Assembly (NCBI RefSeq): GCF_001975985.1
Contig: NZ_MTQF01000007.1
Location: forward strand, 310,001-374,000
Length of the DNA: 64,000 nucleotides
Reading direction: 5' to 3'
DNA from: [Flexibacter] sp. ATCC 35103
GTDB taxonomy: Bacteria; Bacteroidota; Bacteroidia; Flavobacteriales; Flavobacteriaceae
Part shown: positions 33,798 through 43,162 of the stretch, in pieces
Layout of the letters: each line of letters opens with the position of its first letter
How positions within the stretch are numbered: the stretch's first letter is position 1
Notes under the pieces: generated by a model
The model's input: only the letters and a program-made list of their open reading frames with translations
The model's database searches: none
What the model was told of the DNA's origin: nothing
Program-made: the position numbers and the translations under genes

Positions 33798-34694
33798 ATG
33801 AATTGGGACAGATATATAAAAGATTATCAATCGTATTTGCGGATCGAAAGAGGAATGTCTAAAAACACAATCGAAAATTACAGTTTTGATATTGAGAGAT
33901 TGTGTCTTTTTTTAGAAACAAATCAAATTGAAGTTTCGCCTTTGAAAATTACAGATGAAACCGTGCAGGATTTTATATATGCTGTAGCGAAAGAGGTAAA
34001 TCCGCGTTCGCAGGCGAGAATTATATCAGGTTTAAAAAGCTTTTTTAATTACCTGATTTTTGAGGATTATAGAAATGACAGCCCTCTTGAATTAATCGAA
34101 ACTCCTAAAACGGGACGAAAATTACCGGATACTTTATCTCTTCAGGAAATTGATGCCCTGATTGCTGCTATTGATCTGAGCTCAAATGAAGGCGAAAGAA
34201 ATCGGGCCATGTTAGAGACTTTATACGGTTGCGGACTTCGGGTTTCAGAGTTGGTTACACTCAAAATTTCTGATTTGTTTTTTGATGAAGGTTTTATAAA
34301 AATTACCGGAAAAGGAAATAAAGAACGTTTTGTTCCAATTGGGAAATTGACCCAAAAATACATACAGATTTATCAAAAGGAAGTTCGGGTACATCTCAAT
34401 ATTAAAAAAGGACATGAAGATACTTTGTTTTTAAACCGAAGAGGTAATCAGCTTACACGTGCAATGATTTTTACGATTATAAAAGATCTTGCCGTAAAAA
34501 TAAATCTGCATAAAAACATCAGTCCGCATACGCTGCGCCATTCTTTTGCAACACATTTACTTGAAAATGGTGCAGATCTAAGATCGATTCAATTAATGTT
34601 GGGTCATGAATCTATAACTACGACTGAAATTTATGTACATTTAGACAGAAGTTTCTTAAAAGAAGTAATGCATTCGTTTCATCCAAGAAAATAA
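33798..34694 (+). CDS. xerD: Site-specific tyrosine recombinase
   Basis: A 298-residue tyrosine recombinase acting on chromosome dimers at dif. The N-terminal SAM-like domain begins NWDRYIKDYQSYLRIERGMSKNTIENY. Catalytic residues are clear: Arg in LYGCGLRVSELV, Lys in ITGKGNKER, His/Arg in SPHTLRHSFATHLL, His in LMLGHESITTTEIYVHLD with the nucleophile Tyr. The sequence follows the XerD branch. I use the ATG at 33798; the six extra upstream codons to 33780 lie next to the preceding terminator. Confidence 0.93.
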   Translation: MNWDRYIKDYQSYLRIERGMSKNTIENYSFDIERLCLFLETNQIEVSPLKITDETVQDFIYAVAKEVNPRSQARIISGLKSFFNYLIFEDYRNDSPLELIETPKTGRKLPDTLSLQEIDALIAAIDLSSNEGERNRAMLETLYGCGLRVSELVTLKISDLFFDEGFIKITGKGNKERFVPIGKLTQKYIQIYQKEVRVHLNIKKGHEDTLFLNRRGNQLTRAMIFTIIKDLAVKINLHKNISPHTLRHSFATHLLENGADLRSIQLMLGHESITTTEIYVHLDRSFLKEVMHSFHPRK

Positions 34695-34851
34695 TTTTTG
34701 ATGTAAATATCTCATTTTAAGTGAATATTTAATATATTGTGTGATATTTTGTATTATTCAGGAAATATAAAAATATGAATTTGGTCTTTTTTTATTCTTT
34801 TTGTTGAGATATTATTTTGAATAATTGATTCTGCATAAAAATAAGTAATGT

Positions 34852-36372
34852 ATGGTTTTTGATTTATATGGAAATGAGGATTGCTTAGAGGTGAATAATT
34901 TTTATAAAAAGTTGTTTGCAGAAATGCCTGATTTACTTTTTCAGTTTGTAATCGATTGCGATAATAATTATACTTTTCCCCTTGTCAGTAAATCGGCTGA
35001 TGAAATTTTCGAGCTTAGCGCTGAAATGTTTTCCTCTGATCCTAAACTCATAATTTTTGAGAGGATTTATGCTCAGGATCGTGATTTCTTTTTTGAATCT
35101 TTAGTAAAAGCCCGCAAAGAAGTAAAACCATGGCATGTTGAATTTAGGGCTGTTTTACCTAAAAAGGGATTGCGCTGGTTTAAGGTTTCTTCGAAAACCG
35201 AATTATCTGAAGATGGTTGTGTTAGTTTTTACGGGCATGTGTCTGATATTACAGAACTAAAAGATAAAGAAGAAAAACTTCGTATATCCGAAGAACGATT
35301 TCAATTTGCCCTGGATGCATCTACTGCCGGAATTTGGGATTGGGATATGGTCACGAATAGGGTTTTCTATTCTTCATTGTCATTAAAAATTTTAGAATTA
35401 GATTCAAATGATGTAGTCGATGATCCGGAACGCTGGGATAAGATTGTTCATCCTGATGATCTGCCCAAATACTATTCTGATATTCAGGAACATTTTGAAA
35501 ACAAAATTCCTTACTACGAAAATTACCATCGCGTAATGACTTCAAGCGGAAATTATAAGTGGATTCTTGATCGTGGAAAAGTCATCAGGAGAGATGAAAA
35601 TGGTAAGCCATTACGTGTAATCGGTATGCATACAGATGTTTCTTTGCAGAAGGAAAAAGAGTTGGAGCTTCTGAAAACTATGAAATTATACAGCGATCAA
35701 AATAGCCGACTGGTTAATTTTTCGCATATCGTTTCGCACAATCTAAATACTCAGGCTGGTAATATTAAGTCGATTCTGGATTTTATAGACGCTGATGTTG
35801 ATAAACAAACCGTTGATGAAATGTTAGAGCATTTAAGAACTGTTTCTAACGATTTGAACGATACAATTACAAATCTAACTCAGATTGTAAAAACACAAAG
35901 TAATATTAATATTGCTGTTGTTCCTTTAAAATTATGTGATTATATCGAAAAAACAATCTCGACGATTAAAGGATTTGATAAACAAAAGAATGTTAAGATT
36001 ATAAATAATGTTCCCAAATATCTCACGGTGAATTTTAATCCTGCATATATGGAAAGTGTTTTGCTGAATTTTGCAACAAATGCCATAAAATATGCGCATC
36101 CTGATCGTGATCCAATTATTGTATTTGATTTTGGAATTGAACCAGAAGGTTTTAAATCGTTAAAAATTACAGATAATGGTTTAGGGATTGATCTTACTAT
36201 TTATGGTGATTTATTATTTGGGATGTATAAAACATTTCATAAGCATCATGAAGCCCGCGGAATAGGATTGTATATTACCAGAAATCAAATTGAAGCCATG
36301 AAAGGAAGCATTTCTGTAGAAAGTGAAGTTGGAGTAGGGACGAGCTTTAAAATTGTCTTTAATGATATCTAA
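34852..36372 (+). CDS. PAS domain sensor histidine kinase
   Basis: A 506-residue cytoplasmic kinase with no membrane segments. Two PAS domains are visible: residues about 15-140 (EMPDLLFQFVIDCDNNYTF through YGHVSDITELKDKEEKL) and 145-270 (RFQFALDASTAGIWDWDMVTNRVFYS through IGMHTDVSLQKEKEL). The phosphoacceptor is His in FSHIVSHNLNTQAGNI; the ATPase has N box NFATNAIKYA, G1 ITDNGLGID and a terminal EVGVGTSFKI. No response regulator gene is adjacent, so it is an orphan, possibly a phosphorelay partner. Signal unknown. Confidence 0.9.
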   Translation: MVFDLYGNEDCLEVNNFYKKLFAEMPDLLFQFVIDCDNNYTFPLVSKSADEIFELSAEMFSSDPKLIIFERIYAQDRDFFFESLVKARKEVKPWHVEFRAVLPKKGLRWFKVSSKTELSEDGCVSFYGHVSDITELKDKEEKLRISEERFQFALDASTAGIWDWDMVTNRVFYSSLSLKILELDSNDVVDDPERWDKIVHPDDLPKYYSDIQEHFENKIPYYENYHRVMTSSGNYKWILDRGKVIRRDENGKPLRVIGMHTDVSLQKEKELELLKTMKLYSDQNSRLVNFSHIVSHNLNTQAGNIKSILDFIDADVDKQTVDEMLEHLRTVSNDLNDTITNLTQIVKTQSNINIAVVPLKLCDYIEKTISTIKGFDKQKNVKIINNVPKYLTVNFNPAYMESVLLNFATNAIKYAHPDRDPIIVFDFGIEPEGFKSLKITDNGLGIDLTIYGDLLFGMYKTFHKHHEARGIGLYITRNQIEAMKGSISVESEVGVGTSFKIVFNDI

Positions 36373-36400
36373 AATAATATTCAAAACCGTATTTGCAAAA

Positions 36401-36440
36401 AAACAACAAAGGCTATCCGTTAAGATAGCCTTTGTTGTTT
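36401..36440. terminator. Bidirectional terminator between histidine kinase and rny
   Basis: AAACAACAAAGGCTATC (36401-36417) pairs perfectly over 17 bp with 36424-36440 around a 6-base loop, between convergent genes. Confidence 0.85.
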
Positions 36441-36454
36441 ATATAAGTTTGAGA

Positions 36455-38017
36455 TTACTTGGCAATATTAACCGCTCTTGTTTCTCTGATTACAGTAACT
36501 TTTACCTGACCTGGATAAGTCATTTCGGTTTGAATTTTTTGTGAAATTTCGAAAGATAAGTTCGCTGCATTATCATCAGAAACTTTTTCGCTTTCTACAA
36601 TTACACGAAGTTCTCTACCGGCCTGAATTGCATATGCATTTTTTACACCGCTAAATCCGTAAGCTACTTCTTCAAGATCTTTCAAACGTTGAATGTATGA
36701 GTCTAAAACCTGACGTCTTGCGCCTGGTCTTGCACCTGAAATAGCATCACAAACCTGAACGATTGGAGAAAGTAATGATTTCATTTCGATCTCATCGTGG
36801 TGAGCTCCAATTGCATTACACACTTCTTCTTTTTCGCCGTATTTCTCCGCCCATTGCATACCTAATAATGCGTGTGGTAAATCGCTTTCAGTGTCTGGAA
36901 CTTTACCAATATCATGAAGTAAACCTGCTCTTTTAGCCAGTTTTACATTTAAGCCTAATTCAGCTGCCATGATACCACAAAGCTTAGAAACTTCTCTGGA
37001 GTGTTGCAATAAGTTTTGTCCGTAAGATGAACGGTATTTCATTCTACCAACAACTTTTATCAATTCAGGATGTAAACCGTGAATTCCTAAGTCGATAACA
37101 GTACGTTTACCAACTTCAATAATTTCATCGTCAATTTGTTTGGCTGTTTTGGCAACAACTTCTTCAATTCTGGCAGGGTGAATACGTCCGTCAGTTACTA
37201 ATTTGTGCAATGACAAACGAGCGATTTCTCTACGAACCGGGTCAAAACAAGAAAGGATAATAGCTTCTGGTGTATCATCAACAATGATTTCTACTCCGGT
37301 TGCAGCTTCAAGGGCTCTAATGTTACGACCTTCACGACCAATGATTCTACCTTTTACATCGTCAGACTCAATGTTAAATACTGAAACGCAATTTTCAACT
37401 GCTTCTTCAGTTCCAACTCTCTGGATCGTATTGATGATAATTTTCTTCGCCTCTTGCTGTGCAGTAAGTTTCGCTTCTTCAATAGTATCCTGAATATGCG
37501 ACATAGCTTTGCTTTTAGCTTCGGCTTTTAAACCTTCAACCAATTGCTCTTTTGCTTCCTCTGCAGAAAGTCCTGAAATTACTTCAAGCTGTTGCAATTG
37601 ACTTTTGTGTAATTTGTCAACTTCAGCTTGTTTTTTATCTAAAACTTCAATTTTGTTATTGTATTCATTTGTTTTAGCTTCAAAATCATCATTCACTTTT
37701 TTAGCTTTTGATAATTCATTCGAGATTTGAGATTCTTTATCACGAACTCTTTTTTCTACTTCTGCTACTTTTTTGTCTCTGGCAAGAATAACTTGTTCGT
37801 GCTCTGATTTTAATTCAATGAATTTTTCTTTTGCCTGAAGAATTTTATCTTTTTTAATGTTTTCAGCTTCTAAATTAGCATCTTTTAAAATGGAAGAAGC
37901 TTCTTTTTTTGCATTTTTGATTAAGTTAGAAATATTGCTTTTTTCGATAATTTTAGCGATTGCAAAACCTGCCGCAATCCCTATAATACCTGAAATAATG
38001 ATCGTTATGATGTCCAT
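36455..38017 (-). CDS. rny: Ribonuclease Y
   Basis: A 520-residue endoribonuclease that starts mRNA decay at the inner membrane. It has an N-terminal membrane helix (ITIIISGIIGIAAGFAIAKII), a long coiled coil (residues about 30-200), a KH domain with GRIIGREGRNIRALEAATGVEI, and the HD catalytic domain with LLQHSREVSKLC and AGLLHDIGKVPD. Normal length. It lies downstream of zapA and the 6S-like RNA on the same strand. Confidence 0.95.
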   Translation of the reverse strand: MDIITIIISGIIGIAAGFAIAKIIEKSNISNLIKNAKKEASSILKDANLEAENIKKDKILQAKEKFIELKSEHEQVILARDKKVAEVEKRVRDKESQISNELSKAKKVNDDFEAKTNEYNNKIEVLDKKQAEVDKLHKSQLQQLEVISGLSAEEAKEQLVEGLKAEAKSKAMSHIQDTIEEAKLTAQQEAKKIIINTIQRVGTEEAVENCVSVFNIESDDVKGRIIGREGRNIRALEAATGVEIIVDDTPEAIILSCFDPVRREIARLSLHKLVTDGRIHPARIEEVVAKTAKQIDDEIIEVGKRTVIDLGIHGLHPELIKVVGRMKYRSSYGQNLLQHSREVSKLCGIMAAELGLNVKLAKRAGLLHDIGKVPDTESDLPHALLGMQWAEKYGEKEEVCNAIGAHHDEIEMKSLLSPIVQVCDAISGARPGARRQVLDSYIQRLKDLEEVAYGFSGVKNAYAIQAGRELRVIVESEKVSDDNAANLSFEISQKIQTEMTYPGQVKVTVIRETRAVNIAK

Positions 38018-38039
38018 GTTTGTTAAAATTTATATATAA

Positions 38040-38200
38040 AAAAAGCCTACATTAATTGCTTGAATAAACTCGTAAAGACAAGTTTTGAGCTAACTCACTG
38101 TTCAAGTTTCCCCAATAAAATCGGGGCATACTATAGTAGCGAAGATTCACTCACTTTAATTTGTTAGTGTTGAGTTTACCAATTGTGAACTAATGTAGGC
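38040..38200 (-). ncRNA. ssrS: Probable 6S RNA (SsrS)
   Basis: The 156-nt minus-strand sequence 38200-38045 is closed by GCCTACATTA (38200-38191) pairing with TAATGTAGGC (38054-38045), followed by seven T. It forms one long irregular hairpin with an open central region and a GC-rich apical stem (CCCCGA...TTGGGG), the shape of 6S RNA, which mimics an open promoter and binds RNA polymerase. The adjacent upstream gene is zapA, the same neighbour 6S RNA has in many bacteria. No ORF is present. It was folded by eye only. Confidence 0.75.
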
Positions 38201-38226
38201 AGTATCTTAGTTTCTGTAAAGAACGT

Positions 38227-38520
38227 TTAATTTTCGAGATATTGATCTAATAGCGAATTTAATCTTTTAATTCTTTCAATGGTTTCTTCGCCATCGATTG
38301 CGTTATCAATTTGTTTTTGTTCGACTTGTGATGCAAATTGCAAGGCACACATAGCCAGAACATCTTGTTTATCACGAACCGCGTAACTTTCTTCGAATTG
38401 CTTGATCATAGCATCAATTTTTTTAGAAGCACTTCTAAGTCCTTCTTCCTGAGCTGGTTCAACCGTTAAAGGGTAAACTCTGTCTGCGATTGATATTTTA
38501 ATTCTAAGCTTTCCGTCCAT
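38227..38520 (-). CDS. zapA: Cell division protein ZapA
   Basis: A 97-residue protein: KLRIKISIADRVYPLTVEPAQEEGLRSASKKIDAMIKQFEESYAVRDKQDVLAMCALQFA is the ZapA globular head plus helix, and the C-terminal helix forms the tetramerising coiled coil. ZapA cross-links FtsZ protofilaments at the division site. It starts 6 bases after the coiled-coil gene and is directly followed by the 6S-like RNA, so the three form one unit from the promoter at 38875-38846 (minus). Confidence 0.9.
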   Translation of the reverse strand: MDGKLRIKISIADRVYPLTVEPAQEEGLRSASKKIDAMIKQFEESYAVRDKQDVLAMCALQFASQVEQKQIDNAIDGEETIERIKRLNSLLDQYLEN

Positions 38521-38526
38521 GTCTTT

Positions 38527-38817
38527 CTAGTCTGATAGTTGTGCTATACAGTAGTCAATTTCGCGAATTAATGAATTTATTTTAAGCTTTGTCTCTCTCT
38601 TGTTATTGTCGCTGCCAAGCAACGAATTGGCTATCTTAAGTGTATCATATTGCTTCTTCAAAGCTTCCATTTCTTCAGATTGTTTCTGGATAATTTGCGC
38701 AGCTTTGGCTAGTTCTAATCTTAAAACCTGATTGTTTTTCTCTAAACCTTTTGACTTCTCAAAAAGCTTTTCGACTTTATATTCAAGAGTATCAATTATT
38801 TCTGCAATTACACTCAT
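38527..38817 (-). CDS. Coiled-coil protein upstream of zapA, ZapB-like
   Basis: A 96-residue protein that is almost entirely heptad-patterned helix (IAEIIDTLEYKVEKLFEKSKGLEKNNQVLRLELAKAAQIIQKQSEEMEAL). Its size, coiled-coil nature and linkage to zapA resemble ZapB, which works with ZapA in the division ring, but direct sequence homology is not established. There is no signal or membrane segment. The protein is conserved next to zapA in flavobacteria as far as I recall. Confidence 0.75.
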   Translation of the reverse strand: MSVIAEIIDTLEYKVEKLFEKSKGLEKNNQVLRLELAKAAQIIQKQSEEMEALKKQYDTLKIANSLLGSDNNKRETKLKINSLIREIDYCIAQLSD

Positions 38818-38845
38818 TGTAAATCCTATTCATTACTTAATCATA

Positions 38846-38875
38846 CAAAGTTAGTATTCCTTTTTATTAATGCAA
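38846..38875 (-). promoter_or_regulatory. Promoter of the coiled-coil/zapA/6S unit
   Basis: On the minus strand TTG (38875-38873), 19 bases, TAACTTTG (38853-38846): a full match to the Bacteroidota consensus, about 30 bases upstream of the first ATG. Confidence 0.72.
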
Positions 38876-38996
38876 TTTTTTATCGATTTTTTTACATTAA
38901 AAATAACCAAATAAATGAAATTCAATCAATTGTATTTTTGTAGCTTTTTCCTCGTTTTTGGCTTCATATTTTTTTATCTTAGCAAAAATGTTGTTT

Positions 38997-40691
38997 ATGA
39001 AATTCTCTTTACTCACCCTGTTTTTTTGCCCTTTTATTTTTGCACAAACCCAATATCCTAAGGAAGATTTTCGTGCTCCGCTTGATATTCCGATGCAGCT
39101 TTCCGGTAATTTTGGGGAGTTAAGGCCTAATCATTTTCATGCAGGTTTCGATTTAAAAACGAATCAAAGAGAAGGATTAAGTGTACACGCAATTGCTGAT
39201 GGATATGTTTCGAGAATAAAAATTTCAACTTTCGGGAATGGTAAATGCATTTATATTACACATGCAAACGGATATACTTCGGTTTACGGTCATTTGCAGA
39301 CTACCGTTGGTGAAATTCAGGATTATGTAACTAAAGCGCATTATAAAGAGCAGTCGTATGAAATAGAAATGTTTCCTAAACCTTTTGAACTTCCGGTTAC
39401 AAAAGGACAAATAATTGCACTTTCCGGAAATACAGGTTCATCAGAAGGGCCTCATTTGCATTTCGAAATTCGTGATACTAAAACCGAGTTTGTAATAAAT
39501 CCAATATTTTTCGGGTTTGATAAAGAGATAAAAGATACTAAAAAACCTACCGTTTCAAGTGTGTATGTTTATCCGTTAGAGAATTCTACGGTCAATCAGT
39601 CTAAGTTGCCTTTGTTGTTAAATCTAACGCTTCAAAAAGACGGGACATATTTAGCTGGCAAAGTAAAGGCGAACGGAAAAATTGGTTTCGGAATTTCGGC
39701 TGTAGATTTTGATGATGTTTCGTTTAATAAAAATGGTGTTTTTAATGTTTCAACCTTTTTTAACGGAAATCAAAATTACAACTACCAATTCAATACCTAC
39801 TCATTTGATGAAATGAGGTATATTAATGCATTCATTGATTATGCAAAATATAAAAAATCAGGTCAACGTGTTCAGAAACTCTTTATGAAAACGCCTTTTG
39901 CCTTAAGTATTATCAAAACAGATTCTCTTCGCGGAATTATTCCGGTCGAACCAAATCTGGCTTCTACATACCGAATTGAAGTTTCGGATTATTTTGGTAA
40001 TTTGAGCTCAATTACGGTTCCAATTGAATATGATCCGGCAACTCCAATTATCAATGCAGAACCTGTAGCGTCAAAATATTTTATAAAAACAAATAAAGAC
40101 GCCAATTTCGAAAAAGATAATATGTCTGTATTTTTTCCTGCAGGAACCTTTTACGATGATTTTAATTTAAATTTTGATGTAAAGAATAATCGTATTTATA
40201 TTCATGACGATACCGTTCCTGTTCATTCTAATTTTACCATTACAATAAAAGACAGCCTTTATCTGGAATCATTAAGGGATAAACTTTTTATAGGCAGGCT
40301 TACTGGTAATAATGCCAGTTATAATGGTACCATAAGAAAGGGAGATGTTTTTACTGCAAAATCTAAAATATTGGGCCAGTTTGGGTTGGTCTTGGATACC
40401 ATTGCACCAACTATTAAAATTGCAAAACCTATTGAAGGAAAGTGGATAAGTGATCAGAAAAAAATTGAGTTTACGATTAATGACAGTTCATCAGGGATTA
40501 AATCCTATAATGGATACTTAAACGGAAAATGGATTTTGTTTGAATATGAAAATAAAACCAGGAAAATCACCCATACTTTTGATGATTCGATTGTTGCCGA
40601 AGGAGCAAATGATTTAAAAATTGAAGTTGTTGATAATGTAGGTAATTCTGCTATCTTTGAAACTCATTTTTTTAGAAGCCAACAAAAATAA
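38997..40691 (+). CDS. Secreted M23 family metallopeptidase (LysM-less endopeptidase)
   Basis: A 564-residue protein with signal peptide MKFSLLTLFFCPFIFAQ. The M23 peptidase domain is near the N-terminus: HFHAGFDLKTNQREG has the zinc His/Asp pair HxxxD and GPHLHFEIRD the HxH motif. M23 enzymes cut peptidoglycan or other cross-links, and inactive members act as activators. The remaining 400 residues are beta-rich and unrecognised. I use the ATG at 38997 rather than ATG 38988 or the TTG at 38958. The next gene, a TonB receptor, starts 11 bases later, so they are co-transcribed. Confidence 0.88.
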   Translation: MKFSLLTLFFCPFIFAQTQYPKEDFRAPLDIPMQLSGNFGELRPNHFHAGFDLKTNQREGLSVHAIADGYVSRIKISTFGNGKCIYITHANGYTSVYGHLQTTVGEIQDYVTKAHYKEQSYEIEMFPKPFELPVTKGQIIALSGNTGSSEGPHLHFEIRDTKTEFVINPIFFGFDKEIKDTKKPTVSSVYVYPLENSTVNQSKLPLLLNLTLQKDGTYLAGKVKANGKIGFGISAVDFDDVSFNKNGVFNVSTFFNGNQNYNYQFNTYSFDEMRYINAFIDYAKYKKSGQRVQKLFMKTPFALSIIKTDSLRGIIPVEPNLASTYRIEVSDYFGNLSSITVPIEYDPATPIINAEPVASKYFIKTNKDANFEKDNMSVFFPAGTFYDDFNLNFDVKNNRIYIHDDTVPVHSNFTITIKDSLYLESLRDKLFIGRLTGNNASYNGTIRKGDVFTAKSKILGQFGLVLDTIAPTIKIAKPIEGKWISDQKKIEFTINDSSSGIKSYNGYLNGKWILFEYENKTRKITHTFDDSIVAEGANDLKIEVVDNVGNSAIFETHFFRSQQK

Positions 40692-40702
40692 AACCAAAAC
40701 AG

Positions 40703-43162
40703 TTGAACCAAAATAAGCTACTATTCGTTTTTCTTTTTTTATGCATTACTTGCGTTTCATTTGCTCAAAATGCTCATATTAAAGGTGTTATTTTAGATGA
40801 TCTCAATCGTCCCGTTGTTGATGTTAATATTACCTCTTTGGGCAATAGTACACGATCAGATGCTAATGGTTTTTATGAAATAGATGTGCCTTCAAGAAAA
40901 AAAACGTCGCTGATTTTTACTCATGTTTCATTAAAAATGATGAGTCTTACCATAAGTTTAAAACCGGATGAAGTTTTTGTTTTTAATCCTGTAATGAATA
41001 ATTCTGAGGAGCAAATGGGAGAGGTTTTTGTGTCTTCAGGAAGTAAAAAACGTGTTCAGGGAATTACAACTGTTGATGCTGCTACCATTAAGAAAATTCC
41101 CGGAGCAAATGCCGGAATAGAAAATGTATTAAAAACACTTCCAGGCGTAAACTCAAACAATGAGCTTAGTACACAATATGCCGTTCGTGGCGGGAATTAC
41201 GATGAAAATCTCGTTTATGTGAATGAAGTCGAAGTATATCGTCCTTTTTTAATTCGTTCCGGACAACAGGAAGGATTAAGTTTTACGAATACGGATCTGG
41301 TTCAGAATGTCGATTTTTCGGCTGGTGGATTTCAGGCTAAATTTGGAGATAAATTATCATCAGTATTAGATATTACCTATAGAAAGCCAACGCATTTTGG
41401 AGCTTCTTTAGAGGCTAGTTTATTAGGCGGGAGCATTTCTGTAGATGCCGTTTCTAAAAATAAAAAATGGTCAGCCGTTACCGGTGTTCGTTATCGAAAT
41501 AATAGTCTGCTGGTAAATAGTCAGGATACACAAACGAATTACACGCCTACTTTTGCTGATATTCAGACTAATATTAATTATGATATTTCAGATAAATGGC
41601 AAGTAAGCTTTTTAGGGAATATTTCTCAGAACAAATATTTATATCAGCCTTTAACTCGCGAAACAAAATTTGGAACTATCGATCAGCCTATGTCGCTTGC
41701 TGTTTATTATGAAGGAAAAGAACGTGATCAGTATGACACTTATTTTGGTGCATTTAAAACCACTTATAAAGCTTCGTCAAGTTTGACTTTAAAATTTATT
41801 GGATCGCTTTTTCATACAATGGAAGAAGAGCATTTTGATATTTTGGCACAGTATCGTTTAGGAAATGTAGGCGAGGATCAAACAACAGAAGTTGATTTTA
41901 CAAGAGGAATTGGTTCACAGCTTAATCATGCCAGAAATGATCTGGATGCATTAATAGCAAATGCAGAAATTAAAGGCTTTAAAGAATGGAAAAACGACAG
42001 CCAATTAGAATTTGGCTTAAAATATACCAGAGAATCTATTCGTGACAGAATTGTTGAGTGGGAGATGATCGATTCAGCCGGGTTTTCTATAAATCCTCCA
42101 ATTGTTACTTTACCAACAAATAATCAGCCTTATCAGCCTTACACAGGACCTTTACTGCCTTATCAGGATATTCGGGCGACAAATTATAATACGATTAACA
42201 GATTTTCAGGGTATGCACAATACAATAAAAAATCAGAATTAGGATCTAGTCAGATTTGGTATAATGCTGGCGTGCGTTTCCAGAGTTGGGATGTTTCCGG
42301 TGCTGCAGTTGAAGGAAAAAATCAAATTGTTTTTAGTCCGCGTGCACAATTTGCCATAAAACCGGATTGGGATATGGATATGGTTTTCAGACTTTCGGGA
42401 GGATTATACCATCAACCGCCTTTCTATAGAGAACTTCGTGATCTGGATGGTGTTGTGAATCCAAATGTAAAAGCGCAGGAATCCGTACATATTGTTTTGA
42501 GTAATGATTATAATTTCAAGATGTGGAACCGTCCGTTTAAATGGGTAACGGAACTGTATTATAAATCACTTTCTGATGTAAATGTATATTCGATCGATAA
42601 TGTCAGAATTCGATATGTAGCCAATAATAATGCAACAGCTTATGCACAAGGTTTAGATTTCAGGTTAAATGGAGAATTTGTACCCGGAACAGAATCCTGG
42701 ATTAGTTTTGGATATTTAAAAACCGAAGAAAATTATGAGAACAAAGGATATATCGCCAGACCAACAGATCAGCGTTTGAAATTTGCGATGTTGTTTCAGG
42801 ATTATATGCCTAATATTCCGAGTGTAAAATTGTATCTTAATTTAGTCTATAATACAGGTTTGCCAGGCGGATCTCCTGCGTATTCTGATCCTTATTTATA
42901 TCAAAGCAGATTAAATGATTATCGTCGTGCAGATGTTGGTTTTGCAAAAGTTTTTATTGACAGCAGTACAAAAGTGCCAAAGGCAAAATGGTTAAAAAAC
43001 TTCAAAGAATTATCTGTTGGATTAGAAATTTTTAATCTTTTCAATAATCAAAATGCAATCACAAATACATGGGTTCGCGATGTGTATTCTAAAAATCAAT
43101 ACGCAATTCCAAATTACATGACTTCAAGGGTTTTTAATGTAAAGCTAAATGCGAGACTATGA
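40703..43162 (+). CDS. TonB-dependent receptor with carboxypeptidase-like domain
   Basis: An 819-residue outer membrane receptor. Signal peptide NKLLFVFLFLCITCVSFAQ, then a carboxypeptidase-like regulatory domain (HIKGVILDDLNRPVVDVNITSL, to about residue 105), the plug (IPGANAGIENVLKTLPGVNSNNELSTQYAVRGGNYDENLVYVNEVE) and the barrel, ending ...FNVKLNARL. The start is TTG at 40703; no ATG allows a signal peptide. It overlaps the next gene by 4 bases (ATGA) and follows an M23 peptidase. The ligand is unknown. Many flavobacterial receptors of this type import glycans or peptides, but no SusD partner is present. Confidence 0.9.
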   Translation: MNQNKLLFVFLFLCITCVSFAQNAHIKGVILDDLNRPVVDVNITSLGNSTRSDANGFYEIDVPSRKKTSLIFTHVSLKMMSLTISLKPDEVFVFNPVMNNSEEQMGEVFVSSGSKKRVQGITTVDAATIKKIPGANAGIENVLKTLPGVNSNNELSTQYAVRGGNYDENLVYVNEVEVYRPFLIRSGQQEGLSFTNTDLVQNVDFSAGGFQAKFGDKLSSVLDITYRKPTHFGASLEASLLGGSISVDAVSKNKKWSAVTGVRYRNNSLLVNSQDTQTNYTPTFADIQTNINYDISDKWQVSFLGNISQNKYLYQPLTRETKFGTIDQPMSLAVYYEGKERDQYDTYFGAFKTTYKASSSLTLKFIGSLFHTMEEEHFDILAQYRLGNVGEDQTTEVDFTRGIGSQLNHARNDLDALIANAEIKGFKEWKNDSQLEFGLKYTRESIRDRIVEWEMIDSAGFSINPPIVTLPTNNQPYQPYTGPLLPYQDIRATNYNTINRFSGYAQYNKKSELGSSQIWYNAGVRFQSWDVSGAAVEGKNQIVFSPRAQFAIKPDWDMDMVFRLSGGLYHQPPFYRELRDLDGVVNPNVKAQESVHIVLSNDYNFKMWNRPFKWVTELYYKSLSDVNVYSIDNVRIRYVANNNATAYAQGLDFRLNGEFVPGTESWISFGYLKTEENYENKGYIARPTDQRLKFAMLFQDYMPNIPSVKLYLNLVYNTGLPGGSPAYSDPYLYQSRLNDYRRADVGFAKVFIDSSTKVPKAKWLKNFKELSVGLEIFNLFNNQNAITNTWVRDVYSKNQYAIPNYMTSRVFNVKLNARL

